Assembly: GCA_016872115.1 (NCBI GenBank)
Contig: VHBC01000003.1
Location: 62,001 to 126,000, forward strand
Direction: 5' to 3'
DNA: 64,000 bases
Source: Sphingomonadales bacterium
GTDB taxonomy: Bacteria; Bacteroidota; Bacteroidia; Flavobacteriales_D; Crocinitomicaceae
In this document: positions 1 to 7,970 of the stretch, piece after piece
How positions within the stretch are numbered: the first letter of the stretch is position 1
Layout of the letters: each line of letters opens with the position of its first letter
Program-made: the position numbers and the translations under genes
The notes under the pieces: model-generated
The model's database searches: none
What the model was told of the DNA's origin: nothing
What the model saw: only the letters and a program-made list of their open reading frames with translations

Positions 1-590
1 GAGAGTAGTTCGACGTCAAATAATAATGCGGCATATGGTTGGATGGCTCCACCCGGATGTGGGTTGGCACCATAAGCGAGTTCTTGTGGAATGTAGAGTC
101 GGTATTTGGAACCTTCAGACATGAGTTGTAATGCTTCGGTCCAGCCTTTGATTACCTGATTGACGCCAAAAGTAGCGGGCGTTCCGCGCTGTACAGAGCT
201 GTCGAAAACAGTGCCGTCAATGAGTGAGCCATGGTAATGAACGGTGACTTGGCTTGTTGGGCCCGGCACTGGGCCGTTGCCTTCTTGCAGTACTTCGTAC
301 TGTAAACCACTTGCAGTGGTTTGCACCTCTGGCCGCTTCGCGTTGTCGGCCAAGAAGGCCTCTCCGGCCTTTTTAACGGCGTCGTATTTGAGGTGTTTTT
401 GTGAATCTAAAAAACGCTGAATATGCAGATTTGCTTCTTCTGGTGACATTTCAGTTTGGTCGCCGTTAAAAATGTCACGCATGCCAGCTAATACTTGATC
501 GAGGTCAAGCGAGGAAAGGTCTTGTTGTTTTAAACTTTCGGCGATACTCATGCCTACACCATAGGATGCTTTTACTTTGTCTGTGTCCAT
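1..590 (-). CDS. FKBP-type peptidyl-prolyl cis-trans isomerase, FklB/Mip-like (partial, 3' end outside window)
   Basis: Catalyses cis-trans isomerisation of X-Pro peptide bonds, acting as a folding helper. The reading frame starts at an ATG (588-590) and stays open to the left edge, giving about 196 residues. Residues ~5-90 are a helical FKBP_N dimerisation domain (starting MDTDKVKASYGVGMSIAESL). From ~residue 100 the FKBP_C domain is clear, with VTVHYHG, DGTVFDSS, VIKGW, GSKYRLYIPQELAYG and a final FDVELL strand. There is no signal peptide, so it is probably cytoplasmic like FklB, unlike secreted Mip. It is transcribed divergently from the cytidine deaminase gene across a 100-nt spacer. Only a few C-terminal residues should be missing. 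Family assignment is firm; FklB rather than FkpA is inferred from the absence of an export signal. Confidence 0.93.
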   Translation of the reverse strand, partial: MDTDKVKASYGVGMSIAESLKQQDLSSLDLDQVLAGMRDIFNGDQTEMSPEEANLHIQRFLDSQKHLKYDAVKKAGEAFLADNAKRPEVQTTASGLQYEVLQEGNGPVPGPTSQVTVHYHGSLIDGTVFDSSVQRGTPATFGVNQVIKGWTEALQLMSEGSKYRLYIPQELAYGANPHPGGAIQPYAALLFDVELL

Positions 591-690
591 GTTAACTTAA
601 AACGCGAATTTACCGAAAAAAGCCCGCTTATCCTTAACACTTTGAATTAATCCAGAAACTTTTTCTGCTTTTTAGCGTATAAGGCCCTCG

Positions 691-1161
691 ATGTCAAATC
701 AATTTCAATTTATTTATCGCACATTCGCCTCCCAAGATGCACTTTCTTTGGCTGATCAAACCTTAGTAAGCCATGCACTAATGGCTATGCAGCAGGCATA
801 TGCGCCGTATTCAAAGTTTAAAGTTGGTGCAAGTGTATTGCTTCAAAGTGGCCAGATTGTTCAAGGCAATAACCAAGAAAATATCGCTTATCCCTCGGGT
901 TTGTGTGCTGAACGCGTTGCGTTATTTTATGCCGGAGCTCAATTTCCTTTAGATCCAGTATTGAAGATTTGTGTCGTGGCAGAAGGTGACCTAATGCCGC
1001 AAGGCGCATTGCTTTCACCCTGTGGATCGTGTCGGCAAGTCATGTTGGAGAGTGAGGCCAGACAAGCCCAACCAATAGAGGTGCTGCTGGTGCAGCGCTC
1101 CGGTCAAATCATTGTACTCGATTCCGTTCAAAACTTATTGCCATTTGGCTTTTCTAAATAG
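691..1161 (+). CDS. cdd: Cytidine deaminase
   Basis: Hydrolytic deamination of cytidine and deoxycytidine to the uridine forms in pyrimidine salvage, in the cytoplasm. The 156-residue protein has the zinc-deaminase signature: C72-A73-E74 (zinc ligand Cys and proton-shuttling Glu) and P110-C111-G112-S113-C114-R115-Q116 with the other two zinc cysteines. This is the all-cysteine ligand set of the homotetrameric type. APYSKFKVGA (38-47) is the usual substrate-binding N-terminal strand. The length is slightly above that of compact 130-residue homologues because of an N-terminal extension of about 20 residues. It sits alone after the divergent spacer, and the DUF4494 gene follows after 49 nt with its own promoter-like site. 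Confidence 0.95.
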   Translation: MSNQFQFIYRTFASQDALSLADQTLVSHALMAMQQAYAPYSKFKVGASVLLQSGQIVQGNNQENIAYPSGLCAERVALFYAGAQFPLDPVLKICVVAEGDLMPQGALLSPCGSCRQVMLESEARQAQPIEVLLVQRSGQIIVLDSVQNLLPFGFSK

Positions 1162-1182
1162 TGCAAATTCCAACTAGCGTCG

Positions 1183-1190
1183 TATCTTTG
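1183..1190 (+). promoter_or_regulatory. Bacteroidota -7 element (TATCTTTG) upstream of the DUF4494 gene
   Basis: TATCTTTG matches the Bacteroidota TAnnTTTG -7 consensus exactly and ends 20 nt before the ATG at 1211, the same spacing as at other genes here. No TTTG is present at the expected -33 distance, so this is a partial match. Confidence 0.4.
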
Positions 1191-1210
1191 TAGACCAAAA
1201 AATACAACGC

Positions 1211-1804
1211 ATGAATAGCTGGTTTACCGTCAAAGTCAAATACACCAAACAACTCGAAAACGGCACATTTAAAAGGGTATCAGAGCCCTATTTGCTTGCT
1301 GCCATGACCTTCACCGATGCGGAGGCACGTATCTACGAAGAGTTGGGCTCCAGTATTCGCGGTGAATTTCAAGTTACAGGCATCGCCCGAACTGACCTAC
1401 ACGACATCTTTCAGTACGACGACGCCGAACAATGGTTCAAATGCAAGGTTACCTATGACCGCATCGATGAAGATGGCGAGAAAGCAAAAACCATTTCCCA
1501 AAACTTTTTAGTAAGCGCTGCGCAGGTCAAAGAAGCTTACGAAAGAATTGAAGAAAGCCTTGCGACACTCATGATTGATTTCAATGTGGTTTCCATTACT
1601 GCTTCACCGATAGTCGAAATTTTTCCTTACCGAGAAGAAGACGTTCAGTCACCCGCACACAAAGCACCCAAGCCAGAAGAAGAAGTTAATCATACACCTA
1701 TAAGACAAGTATTCTCTGCGTCGGGGTCAGATTTTGAAGACGACCTAGACGAAGCCCAAAACCCAGACGAAGATTCCGAAATCATCGATCAAACTAATAT
1801 CTAA
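1211..1804 (+). CDS. DUF4494 domain-containing protein
   Basis: A Bacteroidota-specific conserved protein of unknown function, 197 residues. The N-terminal ~145 residues match the DUF4494 pattern that I recognise: WFTVKVKYTKQLENG, the SEPYLLAAMTFTDAEARIYEEL stretch, then a second similar module (QWFKCKVTYDRIDEDGEK ... ITASPIVEIFPY). The two WFxxKVxY modules suggest an internal duplication. The last ~50 residues are acidic and low complexity. No signal peptide or membrane segment is visible. It lies 4 nt upstream of pdxH, so the two are probably co-transcribed. I can assign the family but not a role. Confidence 0.88.
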   Translation: MNSWFTVKVKYTKQLENGTFKRVSEPYLLAAMTFTDAEARIYEELGSSIRGEFQVTGIARTDLHDIFQYDDAEQWFKCKVTYDRIDEDGEKAKTISQNFLVSAAQVKEAYERIEESLATLMIDFNVVSITASPIVEIFPYREEDVQSPAHKAPKPEEEVNHTPIRQVFSASGSDFEDDLDEAQNPDEDSEIIDQTNI

Positions 1805-1808
1805 CCCA

Positions 1809-2456
1809 ATGAGTGACTGGCTCAAAACATACCGCGAAAACCACGCCGATTTCGATCAGCCTTCTGCAATCGACCAATTATCTGCAGATCCGTTTGTCGC
1901 ATTTTCAAATTGGTTTGATGCGGCTGTTCAAGCACAAGAAATCGAGGCAAATGCTTGTGTGCTCAGTACTTATTCTACCGATACGCAACAGGTTTCTTCG
2001 AGAGTTCTTTACCTCAAAGAATTGCTAGGGCAGCAATTCATATTTTATACCAATTACGCCTCTCACAAAGGCCATGATATCCAGGTTCAACCAAAAGCTT
2101 CACTGCTCTTTTTTTGGCCAAAACTGATGCGTCAAATTCGCATTGAAGGTACTGTAAGTAAGGTATCAGCTAAAGTTTCAGATACTTATTTTGCATCGCG
2201 TCCAAGAGAAAGTCAATTGGGCGCGTGGGCCTCTCTGCAATCTCAAGAACTTACCAATCGTCAGGACCTCATTGCCAGATTTGAAGCGCTAGATATACAA
2301 TTTCCTAATGAGGTGCCAAGGCCGCCCCATTGGGGAGGCTACGCACTTGATGCAGCGTTTTTTGAATTTTGGCAAGGGCAACCCTCCAGGCTGCACGAGC
2401 GCCGGGCTTACCGACTAAGCCAGCAACATTGGACCTCTAATTTACTGAATCCGTAA
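1809..2456 (+). CDS. pdxH: Pyridoxamine 5'-phosphate oxidase
   Basis: FMN-dependent oxidation of pyridoxamine- or pyridoxine-5'-phosphate to pyridoxal-5'-phosphate, the last step of vitamin B6 synthesis and salvage. The 215-residue protein is the normal length. Visible family signatures are SSRVLYLKEL and FYTNYASHKG (FMN phosphate binding), FFWPKLMRQIRIEG, FASRPRESQLGAWAS, and the C-terminal substrate signature EFWQGQPSRLHERRAY. It follows the DUF4494 stop by 4 nt, and its TAA abuts the ATG of the M16 peptidase gene, so these three genes probably form one operon. PLP made here is the cofactor handled by YggS, encoded convergently just downstream. Confidence 0.96.
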   Translation: MSDWLKTYRENHADFDQPSAIDQLSADPFVAFSNWFDAAVQAQEIEANACVLSTYSTDTQQVSSRVLYLKELLGQQFIFYTNYASHKGHDIQVQPKASLLFFWPKLMRQIRIEGTVSKVSAKVSDTYFASRPRESQLGAWASLQSQELTNRQDLIARFEALDIQFPNEVPRPPHWGGYALDAAFFEFWQGQPSRLHERRAYRLSQQHWTSNLLNP

Positions 2457-3689
2457 ATGAAAGCATATTTACCGCAATGCGAAATACTATCCAATGGCAC
2501 ACGTTTGGTTTATCTTAAAGTGCCCAGCCAAGTAGCTCATCTTGGTTTTTTCTTTGCGGCGGGTTCTCGTCATGAGGCCCCAGCGCAAATTGGTTTAGCC
2601 CACTTTCTAGAACATTGCCTTTTCAAAGGAACACAGAAGCGCAAGGCCTTACAGATTTTGTCGCGCATAGATGCAGTGGGTGGAGAGCTCAACGCCTATA
2701 CAGCCAAAGAAGAAATGTGCTTGTATGCTTCTTTTTCGAAAGAACACACCCAAAGGGCTATCGATCTCTTATGCGACATCTCTATTCATTCTGTTTTTCC
2801 TGAAAAAGAAATCGAAAAAGAAAAAGAAGTAATTCTAGATGAGATCAACTCTTATCTTGACTCTCCTTCCGATAAAATTTTTGATGACTTTGACGCCAAT
2901 CTTTTTGGTGGGCATCCACTTGGTCAAAATATACTCGGAACCAAAGAAAGCGTCTCTGGTTTTACGCAGAAGGATCTACAAGATTACGTGAGTCAATACT
3001 TTACGGCTGATAACTTGGTAGTGTCTTTTGTTGGTAATATACCCCTTTCTCGTTTGAAAGCTTCTTTGGAAAATGCCTTGGCCGCGATGCCCCTCACGGC
3101 TCCACGCCCAGCGCCTCAACCTTTTGTGGGCGCCACTTCTTTTCAAGAAATTAAAAAAGAAGCCAACTACCAAGCGCACGCTGTCTTGGGTGGTTTAGCT
3201 CCAAGCTATCATCAGGACGAACGCATTGCGATGTCATTGTTGGTGAATATCCTAGGTGGTCCTGCCTTGAATAGTCGACTGAATTTATCGATAAGAGAGC
3301 GTTATGGTTACGCTTATTCGATTGAAGCCAATTACCACACTTTTGCGGATACAGGCTATTGGCAAATTTATTTTGGTTCAGAATCAAAAAATGTAAATAA
3401 AACACTGGCCTTAATAGACAAAGAACTCGACAAACTCCTTACTAAACCTTTGAGTACTTTGCAACTTATACAAGCCAAAAGACAATTCAAAGGTCATTTA
3501 GCACTTGGAATGGATGTAAATTCTGGACTCATGCAAGGTCTAGGAAAAAGCATGTTGGCTTTTGGTCAAATTGACACAATAGCCGAAATGCACCAAGCAA
3601 TTGATAAAATTACTGCTACAGAAATGCAACTATTGGCTCAAAAATATTTTTCCAAAGACCAAATTTCGTCCCTGATTTTCGACGTCTAA
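2457..3689 (+). CDS. M16 family zinc metallopeptidase
   Basis: An insulinase/pitrilysin-family peptidase of 410 residues, the length of a single processing-protease-type subunit. The inverted zinc motif HxxEH is H49-F-L-E52-H53, followed about 75 residues later by the third ligand region (KEVILDEI, E129). The N-terminal half is the catalytic M16_M domain and the C-terminal half (from about residue 170, YFTADNLVVSFVGNI) the M16_C domain, which contains the SIRERYGYAYSI substrate-binding segment. I see no signal peptide, so it is probably a cytosolic oligopeptidase. The ATG directly follows the pdxH stop codon. Its 3' end overlaps the convergent yggS gene by 4 nt. The natural substrate cannot be told from sequence. 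Confidence 0.93.
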   Translation: MKAYLPQCEILSNGTRLVYLKVPSQVAHLGFFFAAGSRHEAPAQIGLAHFLEHCLFKGTQKRKALQILSRIDAVGGELNAYTAKEEMCLYASFSKEHTQRAIDLLCDISIHSVFPEKEIEKEKEVILDEINSYLDSPSDKIFDDFDANLFGGHPLGQNILGTKESVSGFTQKDLQDYVSQYFTADNLVVSFVGNIPLSRLKASLENALAAMPLTAPRPAPQPFVGATSFQEIKKEANYQAHAVLGGLAPSYHQDERIAMSLLVNILGGPALNSRLNLSIRERYGYAYSIEANYHTFADTGYWQIYFGSESKNVNKTLALIDKELDKLLTKPLSTLQLIQAKRQFKGHLALGMDVNSGLMQGLGKSMLAFGQIDTIAEMHQAIDKITATEMQLLAQKYFSKDQISSLIFDV

Positions 3690-4345
3690 CGTCCACCAAA
3701 AATTTTACTACCAACCCGTACCATTGTGCTTCCTTTTGAAATGGCGAGCTGATAATCTCCACTCATGCCCATCGATATTTCTTTGAAGTGGTCATGGTTT
3801 TTAAAGAATTCTTCTTGTAACTGATTGAATATCTGGATAAGGTGCTCAAATTCTTGGCTAATTTGTTTTTGATCAGAAGTAAAGCTCGCCATACCCATCA
3901 CGCCACAAATTCTGATGTGCTGTAATTGTTCATATGCATTTGAGCTCAGTAAATCTTGAGCTTCAGAAAGGTTTAAGCCAAATTTGGTTTCTTCTTGCGC
4001 AATATGAAATTGAAGCAAAACATCTTGAATGCGCGCAACTTTAGCAGCTTGTTTGTTGATCTCTTCCAGTAGTTTGAGACTGTCGACACCGTGAATAAGA
4101 TGTACAAATCCGGCCATGTATTTGACCTTGTTGGTTTGTAAATGACCAATGAGATGCCATTTGATATCTGAAGGCAGCTGTGCTGCTTTTTCTACCATTT
4201 CTTGGACTTTGTTTTCTCCAAAATGTCGTTGCCCCGCTGCATAGGCAATGGCAATGTCAGAAATGGGTTTGGTCTTAGAAACGGCAATGAGAGTAACAGT
4301 TCTAGGGATTTCTGTCCGCAATAAGCCGAGTTGCTCTTGGATCAT
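3686..4345 (-). CDS. yggS: YggS/PROSC family pyridoxal phosphate homeostasis protein
   Basis: A PLP-binding protein of the alanine-racemase N-terminal-barrel fold that buffers free PLP. No catalytic activity is established for the family. The 219 residues include the PLP lysine K24 in LIAVSKTKP, the FGENKVQEM motif, WHLIGHLQTNKVK, and near the C-terminus GMSGDYQLAISKGSTMVRVGSKIFG, all diagnostic. The ATG overlaps the stop of the DUF1015 gene (ATGA), implying translational coupling. The 3' end overlaps the M16 gene by 4 nt on the opposite strand. The enzyme that makes PLP (pdxH) is only 1.2 kb away. Confidence 0.95.
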   Translation of the reverse strand: MIQEQLGLLRTEIPRTVTLIAVSKTKPISDIAIAYAAGQRHFGENKVQEMVEKAAQLPSDIKWHLIGHLQTNKVKYMAGFVHLIHGVDSLKLLEEINKQAAKVARIQDVLLQFHIAQEETKFGLNLSEAQDLLSSNAYEQLQHIRICGVMGMASFTSDQKQISQEFEHLIQIFNQLQEEFFKNHDHFKEISMGMSGDYQLAISKGSTMVRVGSKIFGGR

Positions 4346-5577
4346 TCTTCTAAAGAATAAATAGTAAGTCCACTGCGCAACTTAGGTTCAACCCAAGTTG
4401 ATTTTGGAGGCATATTAAGTCCGGCATCCGCAATTTTTTTAACATCAGAAATACTTGCGGGGTGTAATAAAAACGCTAGTTCAAATTTCTCAGAATCTAC
4501 TGCATCGATAATTTTTTGCAGCGGTTCATTGCCAGGAATAAATTCTATTTGATCAGAGGTCTTTAAATCTAAAATTCCAAAAATAGGCTTTAAAATGAGG
4601 TCGGATAATATAAACGAGTCGAGCGTCTCGATGGGATCTTGGTCGTTGATGAAGTTTAGATTGGGTCTGAATTTCAACCATATTTGGTCCATGTAAAGAT
4701 GGATATCGTGTTTTTGTGCAGGTAATGAAGGACCTGCTAATTTTTCGACTTGCCCTTCGTTTTTAAGAATGGCTATTAACCCAGAGATATCTAGTCCGTT
4801 AGTGGATTTGAGTATGCGATGGAAAGCCGCAATTTGAACATCGGTCTCTTCCACAAGGTAGCCAAGGAAATAATTTGCCGCCTTGGGGTAAACGGTATTT
4901 TGTGCACGTAGTTGTTGTGTGTAGCGCGCCGACGATGCTGAACGGTGGTGCCCGTCGGCAATATAAAGGGCCTCAACTTGCAAGAAGCAATTGCAAACGG
5001 TTTGCGAATCTGCTTCGTTCAGAAGCCAAAGTTCATGGGTAATGCCGTCTGTTGTAGTGAATTCGTATTCTGCTCGGGTTTCTAGATTTTTCTTGAGCAC
5101 TGCTCGAATTGGATCTTGGCCCTCGTAGGTAAGCAGCACCGGCTCTGCATTGAATCCAACAACGTCGAGGTAAGTTGTAAAGATGTCTTCCCTTGCGGTG
5201 AGCGTTTGTTCATGTATTTTGATCTGGCCATTGAGGTAGTCATCTACACTTACGCCAGCAAAAAAACCAGCTACTACAAACTCAGCTTTTGATTGTCTGT
5301 AAATATAGAGGTGGTCTTGTTGGTCGGTAATGAGAATACCTTCTTGTTTGAAACGGTCAAACTTTTGTTTGACTTGTAAGAAACGTTCTTTTGAATTGGG
5401 TTTGGTTTTGACCCTTGCACCAAATTCTGGGTTAATGATGTGCAAAAAAGTATAAGGGTTGTCTTCGAGTTTGGCTTTGAGAACATTCTTTTTGTAGGAA
5501 TAGTAAGGCCTTGTGGCAACCAAGTGTACTTTGCTGCGCACCGGACGAATTGCTTTAAATGCCCGGATATTTGCCAT
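4342..5577 (-). CDS. DUF1015 family protein
   Basis: A 411-residue cytoplasmic protein of the widespread DUF1015 family. The N-terminus MANIRAFKAIRPV and the signature ADGHHRSASSAR (about residues 207-218) are the conserved family blocks. The latter looks like a nucleotide- or phosphate-handling motif, but I know of no secure function to assign. There is no signal peptide or membrane span. In many Bacteroidota a DUF1015 gene accompanies serC/serA; neither is nearby here. Instead it is coupled by a 4-nt overlap to yggS downstream and lies 2 nt after the TonB receptor gene, so it is probably the middle of a longer transcript. Confidence 0.9.
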   Translation of the reverse strand: MANIRAFKAIRPVRSKVHLVATRPYYSYKKNVLKAKLEDNPYTFLHIINPEFGARVKTKPNSKERFLQVKQKFDRFKQEGILITDQQDHLYIYRQSKAEFVVAGFFAGVSVDDYLNGQIKIHEQTLTAREDIFTTYLDVVGFNAEPVLLTYEGQDPIRAVLKKNLETRAEYEFTTTDGITHELWLLNEADSQTVCNCFLQVEALYIADGHHRSASSARYTQQLRAQNTVYPKAANYFLGYLVEETDVQIAAFHRILKSTNGLDISGLIAILKNEGQVEKLAGPSLPAQKHDIHLYMDQIWLKFRPNLNFINDQDPIETLDSFILSDLILKPIFGILDLKTSDQIEFIPGNEPLQKIIDAVDSEKFELAFLLHPASISDVKKIADAGLNMPPKSTWVEPKLRSGLTIYSLEE

Positions 5578-5579
5578 GG

Positions 5580-7916
5580 TTAGAATTTATAGCTGATTCC
5601 TAAACTCGGTAAAATTGGAAACTGGTAAATAATTTCGTTCGTAACGCGATTTACGTAAAAAATGTTGTTGCGGTTGTAGGCGTTAGTGATACCCGCCACC
5701 AATTCAAGGTTATTTTTCTTAGGTGTGACAATAGTATGTTTTACAGTGATGTCTAGTCTGTGGTAATATGGAAGCCTTTGAGAATTAAAGCTGCCTAATA
5801 TAGTGGCAACGTTGTTTGGATTATTGGTCACGTAATCGGTGGTGAGTCCTTCGCTAAAGGTTTCTTGTTGATAATAGCCTGCTGTTGGTGTAAATGGCAA
5901 TCCAGATCCTAAATTCCAACGCACATTGAGTTCTGTTTTCTTATTTTTTCCTAAAGCGTAGGAGCCTACAAGATTGATGTTGTGACGGCGGTCAAATACT
6001 GGGAAATAAGTGTTGAAACCGTCCCAACGTGTGTTGTGACCTAAGGAATACACTGCCCACAAGAAAATACGATCTTTGTTGTATTTGACCAAGGCATCTA
6101 CGCCATACGATTGCCCGGATTCAATAATGAAATCCTTTTTAAAGACGTCGTCTATGAGTTCAAATTGTGCGATGTCACTGTAAAGTTTATTTTGATTGAT
6201 ATTGCTGAGTTGGTCAAAATATTTGTAGTAGGCTTCGATATTGACATTCCAGTACTTATTGATATCGTATTCAAAACCTGCGATTGCATGCCAAGCGTAT
6301 TGTAAACCATTTTTAATGCTCGACACCTGCTGGAATTCATTGATAAATTGGTCTTGAACATTGGTTGGTGCCGATAACAAGCCATTGAAGAGATTAACAA
6401 CATCTTTATCTGAAGAGGCTGAGGTGAAGTTTTGAGAAAAACGACCTCCAGAAAATTTAAAGCGCAAGTTGTCAGTAGCATTGTATTTGGCACCAATTCG
6501 AGGTTCAATAGAAACCGTATTCAATGAAGCATAGAGCTGCATGCGTAAACCGCCTTGGTAAACCCAACGAGGGGTAACCAAGCGGTAATTGATGTAAGTC
6601 CCAATTTCAGTGGTAAAGTTACTGGCCTCAATTTTTCTTTCTAATTCGTTAAACGTAATGAATTGTGTATTGAAACCCGATAGATTGAATCCATAATTGA
6701 GTTCGCTTTCGTTTTTTTGGAAGAAAGTAAAATCAAAGCCCATATCAAAGCCGCCAATTTTAGAATAGCGTGGTTCTTGACCAATTTCACCGAAGGTTGT
6801 TTCGTAGTTGCTGCCATTGACGTGTCCACGAATGAAAATAGGGGAACTGCTCGGAACCAGTGTGAAGTTCAAACCGCCACCAGCAGCATTCCAATCGAGG
6901 TCAGCCACGTTGTAATTAACAGAGTCTTGATTAGAGAAGCCGAAAAAACTCACTTTTGAGCCACCTTCACCATTGAATGTGATTTTTCCATAGAGGTCCG
7001 TAAAGTTAAATGGCAAGCCATTGCCATCATTTATGGTTGGATACAAGGATTTACTAGTGTAATCAAGTAAAGAGTGTTTGCCTGTTAACATGTAAGAACC
7101 ACTAGCCAAACCATCTTTGCCTTTTTTACCAAGAGGGCCTTCGATTACGGCCTTGCTCATAAAAGGTGAAGCGGAGACTTTCCCCGAGAATTTACTGCGG
7201 TTTCCGTCGCGGTAAGTGATATCCATTACCGAAGAAATTCGGCCTCCGTATTTGGATTCAAAACCACCAGTGTAAATATCAACAGATTTGACAAGTTCGG
7301 TTTCGAAAATAGAATAAAAACCTATGGAGTGAAAAGGGTTGTAGATAGTCATTCCATCGAGAAGGGTCTTGTTTTGAATGGGCGTACCACCACGGACATA
7401 CAGCTGCCCTCCTTGGTCTCCGGTGGTAATTACACCTGGCGTTACGCTCAAAGCACCTGTAATGTCGCTTTCAGCGCCGTACATTGGAATGCGCTCAACG
7501 GCTTGTTTGTCCATTTTGACTTCAGACATCCCGATTTGTTGTTTTTTGGCTTTTGCTTCGTTGCTGACCCGAACATCTTGCACGTTCATTGTATTGGGAT
7601 TGAGGTTCCAAGAGCCGATATCATAAATCTTCTTGGCTGCAGTCATGTCAACATTGAGGAAGGTACGTTCGTATTTTCCCTTTTCAATTTTCAATATATA
7701 ATTTCCGGCTGTCAGTTTAGGAATAGAGAAAAACCCGGATAGATTTGAGTATGCAACGGCAATTGGGGTGCTATCCTGTTTTAAAAGTTTGATGCGCTCG
7801 TCTGAAATGGGTTCACCATTAGAAGCATCGTGCAAAAATCCACGAATCGTGTAATCTTGTGCAATAGCTGCTAAACTCAGAAGGAGAAATAAAGGGAGAA
7901 GTAATTGTTTGTGCAT
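5580..7916 (-). CDS. TonB-dependent outer-membrane receptor with CarboxypepD-regulatory-like N-terminal domain
   Basis: An outer-membrane beta-barrel transporter energised by TonB/ExbBD, 778 residues. Residues 1-19 are a signal peptide (MHKQLLLPLF...AAIAQ). Residues ~20-110 form a carboxypeptidase-regulatory-like beta-sandwich. Residues ~125-235 are the plug domain (GALSVTPGV, GGQLYVRGGTP, NKTLLDGMTIYNPFH, VDIYTGGFESKYGGRISSVMDI). The remainder is a barrel rich in alternating aromatic strands, ending in ILPSLGISYKF with the terminal Phe expected of barrel proteins. It has no SusD partner, so it is not a classical glycan-utilisation pair. The secreted alpha/beta-hydrolase gene lies 54 nt upstream on the same strand and might supply its ligand. 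The substrate is unknown. Confidence 0.93.
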   Translation of the reverse strand: MHKQLLLPLFLLLSLAAIAQDYTIRGFLHDASNGEPISDERIKLLKQDSTPIAVAYSNLSGFFSIPKLTAGNYILKIEKGKYERTFLNVDMTAAKKIYDIGSWNLNPNTMNVQDVRVSNEAKAKKQQIGMSEVKMDKQAVERIPMYGAESDITGALSVTPGVITTGDQGGQLYVRGGTPIQNKTLLDGMTIYNPFHSIGFYSIFETELVKSVDIYTGGFESKYGGRISSVMDITYRDGNRSKFSGKVSASPFMSKAVIEGPLGKKGKDGLASGSYMLTGKHSLLDYTSKSLYPTINDGNGLPFNFTDLYGKITFNGEGGSKVSFFGFSNQDSVNYNVADLDWNAAGGGLNFTLVPSSSPIFIRGHVNGSNYETTFGEIGQEPRYSKIGGFDMGFDFTFFQKNESELNYGFNLSGFNTQFITFNELERKIEASNFTTEIGTYINYRLVTPRWVYQGGLRMQLYASLNTVSIEPRIGAKYNATDNLRFKFSGGRFSQNFTSASSDKDVVNLFNGLLSAPTNVQDQFINEFQQVSSIKNGLQYAWHAIAGFEYDINKYWNVNIEAYYKYFDQLSNINQNKLYSDIAQFELIDDVFKKDFIIESGQSYGVDALVKYNKDRIFLWAVYSLGHNTRWDGFNTYFPVFDRRHNINLVGSYALGKNKKTELNVRWNLGSGLPFTPTAGYYQQETFSEGLTTDYVTNNPNNVATILGSFNSQRLPYYHRLDITVKHTIVTPKKNNLELVAGITNAYNRNNIFYVNRVTNEIIYQFPILPSLGISYKF

Positions 7917-7970
7917 GAATCTAGATAAGAGTCCCCGAAGATAATGAATTGTTTTGATTTTTATGTGCTC

